Shown here: piece after piece, positions 57,040 to 64,000 of the stretch
Layout: every line of letters starts with the position of its first letter
How positions within the stretch are numbered: position 1 is the first letter of the stretch
Source of the DNA: Mansonella perstans
Taxonomy: Eukaryota; Nematoda; Chromadorea; Rhabditida; Onchocercidae
DNA: 64,000 bases
Direction of reading: 5' to 3'
Assembly: GCA_037074765.1 (NCBI GenBank)
Contig: JBAMDO010000096.1
Location: 142,302 to 206,301, forward strand
Program-made: the position numbers and the translations under genes
The notes under the pieces: model-generated
Seen by the model: the letters and a program-made list of their open reading frames with translations, nothing else
Databases searched by the model: none
Told to the model about the DNA's origin: nothing

Positions 57040-60000
57040 TTAGCGATTCCCGCGAAGAAGCTCATAAGCTTCTGCTCCAAGCGCTTTCCGGAAATGATCT
57101 TCTACTGAAAAAAAAAAACGAATTCAATTACCATTAGGAGCAAAATTTCTGTCAATGTGCTTTATGATTCTGATTTAATTTATGCTTCTCAAATGGTCAT
57201 TCTGGTCATTTTGCAAAATAAAAGAAAAATTTAATTTGAAGTCATGATAGATCGAAAAAAAGGAAGACAAAGAGGTAGGAAATGTTTAAAATTATTTAAT
57301 GAATTCAAAATTTAGCATAACATTATCGGTTCAATCAATGATAGTAATGAAAACATGATTAATTAAAAAAACTTAATTAAAAAATTGCATAATTATATCA
57401 GGAAAATTTGGTCGGACGTTTAATTAATTAATTTGGTTAAAAATGACTTGATTAAATGATTTAATTACAACAGGGAATTAGTCACAAATTTTATAAATTA
57501 ATAGCAATAACTTTTTTTTTAATCGCAAAATTATGCTGAATACTTATTTTTAATTCTGGAATTATTTAAACAATTTACTTTGGAAAAAAAATCGTAATCA
57601 CTCACTTTCAATTCCAGAATTATTAACAACAATTTGCTGTGGTGAACTTGCATTGCATGCTTTTGTTGTTGTTTGATTGTTTTGACGATGTAATGATAAT
57701 GATCCTGAAAAAAATTTTTTTTTCTTTTAAATGCTAAGGTAAATTGATGGGATGAATTATAAGAAGCATATATGATATGTGCACACAAAGAATGTACAGA
57801 CCGGAAATCAGTACCGGAAATTTTTTTGTCAGTATCAGTTTGAAGAAATGGTGGTGGTGTATAGTGTACATAATTTGTTTGCCGTCTTGGCCATTTACCA
57901 CTAAGCGATCGCCGGAAATGCTCCGAAACATCAGGTTCCGGAGTGGATCTTGAGGTTACTGAGGATGCTGACCGTCGCATATCGGCATTACGCCGTACTA
58001 AAATCAAAAGAACAGAATTTTTTTTTCAAACTTCCAGACTGGAATTTTTGAGTTTTTTCAAAATAACCTTCATCAATTGTTAATGGTGAATGTGCGTCAT
58101 TTCATTAAAATTGTGTTTCATATTTAAAAAAAAAAAAAAAAAAAAATAAAGAAAGCAATGAAAATATTTGTGCAGAAAAAAATAAATAAAGAAATTTTCA
58201 GGGAAAAGAAGTTTTTTAAGCAAACGAATTTAGAATGCTTTAAAGGTTTTTTAAAATTCTTTAATAATTTTTTTCCCTTCGTAATTAATTAATATGCGAC
58301 TAATTAAGTTATAAATTTTGTGGCAATATTACTGATTGACGTTTGATGCATAATTCAACTGATAAATGATGGATTTAGAATGTTACATTTTTTAATAATT
58401 TATTTTTACTTCGTAATTAATTAATGCATGAAAAATTTAAGTTATAAAAATTGTGATGATATTATTGATTGATCTTTGATGTATAATTCAACTGATAAAT
58501 AATTGTTATTTAAGATTTCTCAAAAACTTTTTTAATAATTTTTTTCTTCGTAATTAATTAATGTATGAAAATTTGTGATAATTTTATTGATTGATGTTTA
58601 ATATGTAATTCACTTGACAAATGTTATTTCAGACAAATATACATAAAGTTTCAGCTATTCTCTTCTTAGCAGTAAATTTCTTGAAAAATAAAAGTTTTTC
58701 TTCCTTGTTTGAAATAATATGAATAATTTGTTCATAATGAAGAATAAGAAAATTTTTTTGAAAGTTGAAGTGTTGAAAAATTTTTTTAATCTTTTCCCTT
58801 TCTTTGCATTCTTCCGTCTTTTTTTTGTTTATTTCTTTATTTTCTTCTAATTTTTTTTTTTTTTGATGGTAATATTTTTTTTCAAAAAATGAAAAAAATT
58901 TCGTTGTGTTTGTGTCATAAGTAAAATAACACACTTAATGCCATTTCTTTTTTTTTTTTTAAATTGAAAAATCAAAAAATTAGAAAGGAATGTGCAATGA
59001 TCAATATCACACGACGACAATTTCACCAATCATCATTATCACTTACAATAATCATCTGATTTTTTAACAAAAATTTCATCTTTTTTTTTTGTTTTATATA
59101 AAGAACATTCCCGACATTCTTTCGTACACTTAAACATCAAGTTGTCATCATCAGCACTAGAATTAGGAAATTTTTCAAAATGCAAACAAAAAAAAAAAAA
59201 TTGTTGTTATTTTCATTTTACGAAATTTTAAGGAAAGATAAAAAGAATGGAAGAGAAAAACAATTGCAAAATTTTTATTTCAAGAAATAAAACTTAAATT
59301 TCAATTAATAATGTCATTTAGTCATTTTTATGTTGTAATGATATTGTCTCAAATTTAATTAATTAATTGGTTTAACTTTTTTTAATTAATCGCATTGTTT
59401 GGTCTTACATATGGATAAAAATTTTTATTTGAAAAAATAAAGCTTACAAATTTCAATAAATAATGTCACTTTTGCCGTTTTATTTATTGTAATAATATTA
59501 TATTAAATTTGATTAAATAATTAATGTTAGCTTAAATTTTTTGAATTAAATGCATTATTTGATTACAAATATCAATAAATTCGATTTATTGCAATTATTT
59601 CCTTCCGGAAATTGCCCTTTTATCTTTTCATTAATTATCCCCGTAGCAATAGATTAGACAGACATTCTAAAAATATTTTTTCTGTGCTTCAAACGTTAAA
59701 GTAATATAAGTGCAACATTTAAAACATTCATTTCATTTCTATCTGTCTATGTTCTTAATGTAATTTCAGTAGTATGTATGAATGGGAAGAATACTAGAAA
59801 CCGGAAATGGATAAACATTTCCGGAAACAATTCATTATTTATTTTGCAATTTTTATTTTAATGATTTGAACCAAGTAAAACCAATAGATTATAATGTTTC
59901 ATAGAAAAATAAAAAAAAAAACTTTTTTCATTGCCCTTTTTTAAATTTATCTTTTTAAAGTTAAAAAAAAAATTACCATCAAAAAAAAAGAGGACACTTA

Positions 60001-61403
60001 AAAAGCACCGAAATAAGGTAACGGAATAACAGGAATGGAAGCGAAGACATTGGAGTAGCTTTTTTTGTTACAATTATTTGTTTCACGGAATAAAAACATT
60101 TCAAATCAAACAACGTTCTTGTTTTAATTCTTAAGCCGACACCTTTTTTTCTTTGAGACGATGAAAAAAATGAAATGACAAAAATTTGGAAGAAAAATAA
60201 AAGAAGAAAAGGAAAAATTTTTTTATAAAATTGACACATCAAGCATGGAATAATAATAATGATCATAATAATAATAAAAGTAACAATAATAATATTAACA
60301 ATGACAATAATAACAAAATAAAAATCATGATAATAATTTTGATAATAATAGTAACGATAATGATAATAATGATAATAATAGTAACAATAGTGATAATAAT
60401 CGTAATAATAATAATAACAATAATAATAGTAATAATCATAATAACAAGGCAACAATCATGATAATAATTTTGATAATAATAATAACAATAATTATAATAA
60501 ATATAAACATTTCAAAAAATACTTTTGTTTTATTCTTTTCAAAAATGTGATTAATTTGTGAGAAAAAAAATTGCTGTGTAGAAATTTGCACTTACTTTGA
60601 AAATTTACCATTTATCACTATATCATTTGCATCTAATAATTAATTTATTAGATTTCTTCTAAAAAACAGGAAAAATAAATTTAAAATTAAAAAAAAATTA
60701 CTTCGAGTTAAATTTGAAACTTTAATTACTAATAAAAAATAAAAAAAATACCATAACCATTTCGTATGACAGTTGGACGTGGTTGTGATTTCAAAACGGA
60801 TGAACATGACGGTAAACAGCGTATTTCACGTTTTTTCAACGATAAATCTAATGGCTAAAGAATTAATCAAATACATAAAATCAATTAAATACTTTTGTTT
60901 TTTAATTAATTAGATACTTTTCTAAAATTAATTCAATATTCTCGTTTGCTTTTTTCCAAATTTTCAAAAATTTTTTATTTTCCATGAAAATTGCAATCAA
61001 AAAAAAAGTATTTTACCTTATCATATTGCTCTTTATCATTATCATCAACATCATCATCATGAAGATGTACATCACGTGCAACATCGGTAATTCCAACAAC
61101 ATCAATATCCGTTTCACATTGGATACTATTTAAATTTAACGCATATGGTGGTGGCTGTTGTGGTTGGGGTTGTGGTGTTGGTTGTGATTGTGATAGCGAT
61201 GGTGGTGGTTGTTGCGATTGGTGTTGTTGTTGTTGTTGTGGTTGTGATGGTATAATAGATGATAAAGTAACAGTACTAGCTACCGGTGATGATATCAATG
61301 TTGTTGGTATATATGATGGTGACATACGTATAGGTATTGTTAGATTACCTAATGGTAGATTAATTGATAACGTAGGTGACTGAGTTATTGGATTATTGTA
61401 CAT
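57040..61403 (-). CDS. VGLL4: VGLL4/Tgi-like TEAD cofactor with two TONDU motifs
   Basis: Five coding exons: 61403-61017, 60854-60752, 57997-57899, 57704-57606 and 57104-57040 (stop at 57040-57042), 250 residues. TDU1 reads VSEHFRRSL (about 187-195), very like human VGLL4 VEEHFRRSL. TDU2 reads IEDHFRKALG (about 230-239), like VDDHFAKALG. Both bind TEAD. Upstream are a Gln/Pro-rich stretch, PPPY (84-87; PPxY motifs bind YAP/Yorkie WW domains) and PLDLS (130-134; the PxDLS CtBP motif). VGLL4 and fly Tgi compete with YAP for TEAD and repress Hippo-pathway targets in the nucleus. Phases agree at all junctions (0,1,1,1). The first ATG is the first methionine in the open frame; an upstream exon cannot be excluded. 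The exon 2 donor could also lie six bases earlier. Identification rests on the TDU pair. Confidence 0.85.
58261..58630. repeat. Three-copy ~130-bp repeat in a VGLL4-like intron
   Basis: Units starting near 58261, 58392 and 58532 share TTAATAATTT, CTTCGTAATTAATTAAT, ATTGATTGA.xTTTGAT and AATTCAxxTGA. They lie in the long intron between coding exons 2 and 3. Confidence 0.85.
59270..59570. repeat. Two-copy ~150-bp repeat in the same VGLL4-like intron
   Basis: Copies beginning at 59270 and 59420 share AATTTTTATTT, AAATTTCAAT.AATAATGTCA and a final GCATT.TTTG. About 75-80 percent identical by eye. Confidence 0.75.
60240..60505. repeat. (AAT)n-type microsatellite in a VGLL4-like intron
   Basis: About 260 bases of interrupted AATAAT/GATAAT/AACAAT triplets. 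It produces long artefactual open frames on both strands, including a Tyr-rich one on the minus strand. Confidence 0.9.
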
Positions 61404-63229
61404 CGCATTTATATACCATCCAATTGTATTCTTCTTTTTCGCCTTATTCACATTTTTTTTTTTGCTTATTCGTTCTTATTTCTTTTTTTCTCTCTCTTTT
61501 TTAACAATATTCCTGAAAAATTTTAAAAAAAAATCTTTAATTTAAATTATTTCTTTGTTTCTTTTCTTTCCTCTTTCTATCAGTTCGGGTTTTTAAATCA
61601 TAAATTTTTTTTAATTAAATTCGAGCTTTTAAATTATAAATTTATAAATAATATTTTAAGATGATAACAAAAGGAAAAAAAGAATATTACTTTAAATTGT
61701 AGAAATTAGATTTAATTATTCACATCTACTTATATATTAAAACAACAACAATTACTCATTGTACAAACTAATGTTTTACTTATTCAGTATTATGATATTT
61801 ATACGTAGTTATTTAATATTATGATATTTGTATGTTATAGCTATTCAGTATTATATTTATATGTTATAACTGTTCAATATTATAATATTTATATATTATT
61901 AGATTAAAATTTTTAAATTTTGTTCTAAAAATAATCAATCAATTATTATTATAAGCAAAAAAAAGTTCAAAATTTTGTTAAAACATGAAACGTAAGTATT
62001 TTGTTGAAAAAAAAAACTGGGTGATAATAATAAGAAACATAGAGATCTTTATCAGTTGAAATTATTCAGCTAATTAATTGATACATACTCTTAGAGTGTC
62101 AATAATGGATGAAAAATATGTCAAAAAAAATAACGAAAAAAAAATTTAGGAAATTTTGAGTTAAAAGAAATAATTTGATAATTACTAGCTTATTAATTGT
62201 TTGAGACAAAACAAGCTTTTATTTGCAAACGTTATACAATCTTTTTTTTTCTGTTTCATCATATTTAAATTTAGACCATATTATTTTTAACGTATCTAAA
62301 CAACAAATAAATATGTTATTGAAACGTGTTAGAGAAACGTTACAAAGTTTAAATTTAAAACATTTTAAAAAAATTTCTTAAATTTCACGTTGCACTTTTC
62401 ATCATCAATTTTTTTTTTTTTTTTTCTAAATGAATCAAATATTTTCAAAATTCCAAAAAAAATTGTGTTGAAAAATGTTGATCTTTGTTCATCAGTTTTT
62501 GAAACTTATGAAAGACATTTTGGAAATTTAAAAAAGTATATAAAAAAATAAAAAAAGCTAAAAGAGCAAAATTTCACATGAAAAATTCAAATTACAAATG
62601 AAATTTAAGAAATTAGCGATAAAACTAGTAATTTGACAGAAAAATCTATAAAAAAAAAAAAAAAAAAAAAATTGGTAATTTAATTTGACAAATGAAGGAC
62701 AGGAAAAATGCAAATGTATATGATATGAGGAAATGAAATGAAATTAATTTAAAGAGTGATATTGAAGAAAAATGAGTGAAAAGGGAGACAAATGGAAAGT
62801 GAGGGAGAATTAAATGAAGATATTTTGTTTTTGAAGTTCATGCACAATGATAAATATAGACGATAATAGGAATGATGATAATAATAATAATATGTGGAAC
62901 ATTGATGAATTAAGCAAGGGCAAAAAAAAAAAAATCGAGAACAATTAAAGGTCAGAAAAACTACGACGTAAGAGGAAATGGGGAAAAATTATCAAACTTA
63001 TCCTTTGACAATTATTTTCAGAAACAAAATTATTTCTTTTTTTCCAGTGATAGGTAAAAACTTTGAGATCAGATGAATACACCTGATATCAATCTGAAAC
63101 TTTATCGGAAATGAAAACTACAAATTTAACTTAGATAAATAACTCAGGTGAGTAGTATTCCAGCATTATCCTCGTAGAATGATGCTGATAGAAAAATTGG
63201 ATTTGGATGAACTGATTGGATGAATTGAA
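61404..63229. other. AT-rich upstream region of the VGLL4-like gene
   Basis: No exon recognised. A poly-pyrimidine run on the plus strand next to 61460-61500 (purine-rich on the gene strand) and repeated TATTCAGTATTATGATATT-type units near 61780-61900 are the only structure seen. It may contain the promoter and 5'UTR. Confidence 0.5.
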
Positions 63230-63595
63230 TAAAAATGAGTGAATGGATGAAGCAATGAATGAATGCGGGATGAATAAATAAACAAATAAAGAAATGAATA
63301 AATGAATAAATAAAATGGATGAGTGAATAAATGAATGAATAAATGAATAAATAAATAAATAAATAAATGAATAAATGAATGAATGAATGAATGAATGAAT
63401 GAATGAGTGAATGAATGAATGAATGAATGAATGAATAAATGAATGAATGAATGAATGAATGAATGAATGAATGAATGAATGAATGAGTGAATGAATGAAT
63501 GAATGAATGAATGAATGAATGAATGAATGAATGAATGAATAAATAAATAAATAAATAAATGGATAGATTGGATGGATGGATGAATGAATAGATGG
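63230..63595. repeat. Long (AATG)n / (AATA)n tetranucleotide array
   Basis: About 90 tandem tetranucleotides, mainly GAATGAAT with AATAAATA stretches at the edges. It gives a 186-codon minus frame of Ser-Phe-Ile-His repeats that is not a gene. Confidence 0.95.
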
Positions 63596-64000
63596 TATTT
63601 TGTGAAGGAGAAGAGCTGAATGGAATGCAGACCGCGATTGTCATTGCAAAACTGGAATTTGCAAATTTAAAGTATTTGAACGTTTGTAGTCTTCTTCGTG
63701 CCATCGTTCTTCAAAACCAATGTCGTTTTCACGATAATCATTCCACTTCTTCCTTCCTTCCTATTTCAAACCCCAAAATGTCATCTCTTTCATTTACTTC
63801 CGATCCGGCCTACTTCTTTCTTTTCTATCATGAATCCTTTTCTTTTACTCTCTTTCTCCTTTTTTTTTCCCTCTCCCTCCCCTCCTGCCGTTCTCTCTGA
63901 TGCTCCTCCTCAATTCTTCTGCTGTCTTTAAATCAAATTCAAACTTATACTGTATCATTTTATCATTTCCCATCATTAATTCCGTTACTTGTTAAACAAA
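63596..64000. other. Pyrimidine-rich sequence at the window edge
   Basis: C/T-rich on the plus strand with overlapping low-complexity frames. No splice-consistent exon or known domain seen; it could be part of a gene lying beyond the window. Confidence 0.35.

Noticed and set aside
57531..58007. Single 158-codon minus frame running through VGLL4-like exons 3 and 4
   Set aside because: The homologous protein and phase show that exons 57997-57899 and 57704-57606 are separated by an intron; the long frame only reads through it by chance.
59979..60455. 158-codon Tyr-rich minus-strand frame and the facing Asn-rich plus frame
   Set aside because: Both are translations of the AAT microsatellite.
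63144..63704. 186-codon minus-strand frame rich in SFIH repeats
   Set aside because: Artefact of the (AATG)n array; no splice or start context.

Overview
The window looks like nuclear DNA of a nematode. It is strongly AT-rich and gene-poor, genes are cut into many short exons with mostly GT-AG introns that often end in TTTCAG or TTTTAG, and intron tracts of poly-T/poly-A are common. The protein content (a CHE-3-type ciliary dynein beside an ILCR-type IL-17 receptor) also fits a nematode. A clade III (filarial/spirurid-like) worm is a guess from composition only. No bacterial, plasmid, phage or CRISPR features were seen.

Layout: (1) 1-5447 is repeat-rich intergenic DNA with several minisatellites and duplicated blocks and no gene I can support. 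(2) 5448-14370, minus strand: a single-pass membrane receptor with signal peptide, cysteine-bearing ectodomain, transmembrane helix and intracellular SEFIR domain, i.e. an IL-17 receptor homologue of the C. elegans ILCR-1/ILCR-2 type, in about 13 exons. (3) 14371-17873: divergent intergenic region with CA-type microsatellites and a perfect match to the RFX/DAF-19 X-box consensus at 16519-16532. (4) 17874-55390, plus strand: a complete cytoplasmic dynein-2 heavy chain (DYNC2H1/CHE-3), the retrograde intraflagellar transport motor. I rebuilt it as 88 exons summing to 12,630 nt (4,209 residues plus stop); the reading frame is kept at every junction, with two unusual donors. (5) 55391-57039: short tail-to-tail intergenic region. 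(6) 57040-61403, minus strand: a VGLL4/Tgi-type TEAD cofactor in five coding exons, with two TONDU motifs, a PPxY motif and a PxDLS-type CtBP motif. (7) 61404-64000: AT-rich upstream DNA with a long AATG tetranucleotide array.

The three genes do not form an operon: receptor and dynein are divergent, dynein and VGLL4-like are convergent. Functionally, the dynein and the X-box point to ciliated sensory neurons, the ILCR-type receptor to neuro-immune IL-17 signalling, and the VGLL4-like protein to repression of TEAD/YAP (Hippo output). Any link between them is only by position.

The most unusual structural theme is that several introns, in both the receptor and the dynein gene, carry tandem duplications that copy the 3' splice site together with the first bases of the next exon (dynein exons 10, 23, 63 and 83; receptor exon 3), leaving decoy acceptors upstream. 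Other intron content includes a truncated 5S rRNA copy, GC-richer inserts and a large foldback repeat.
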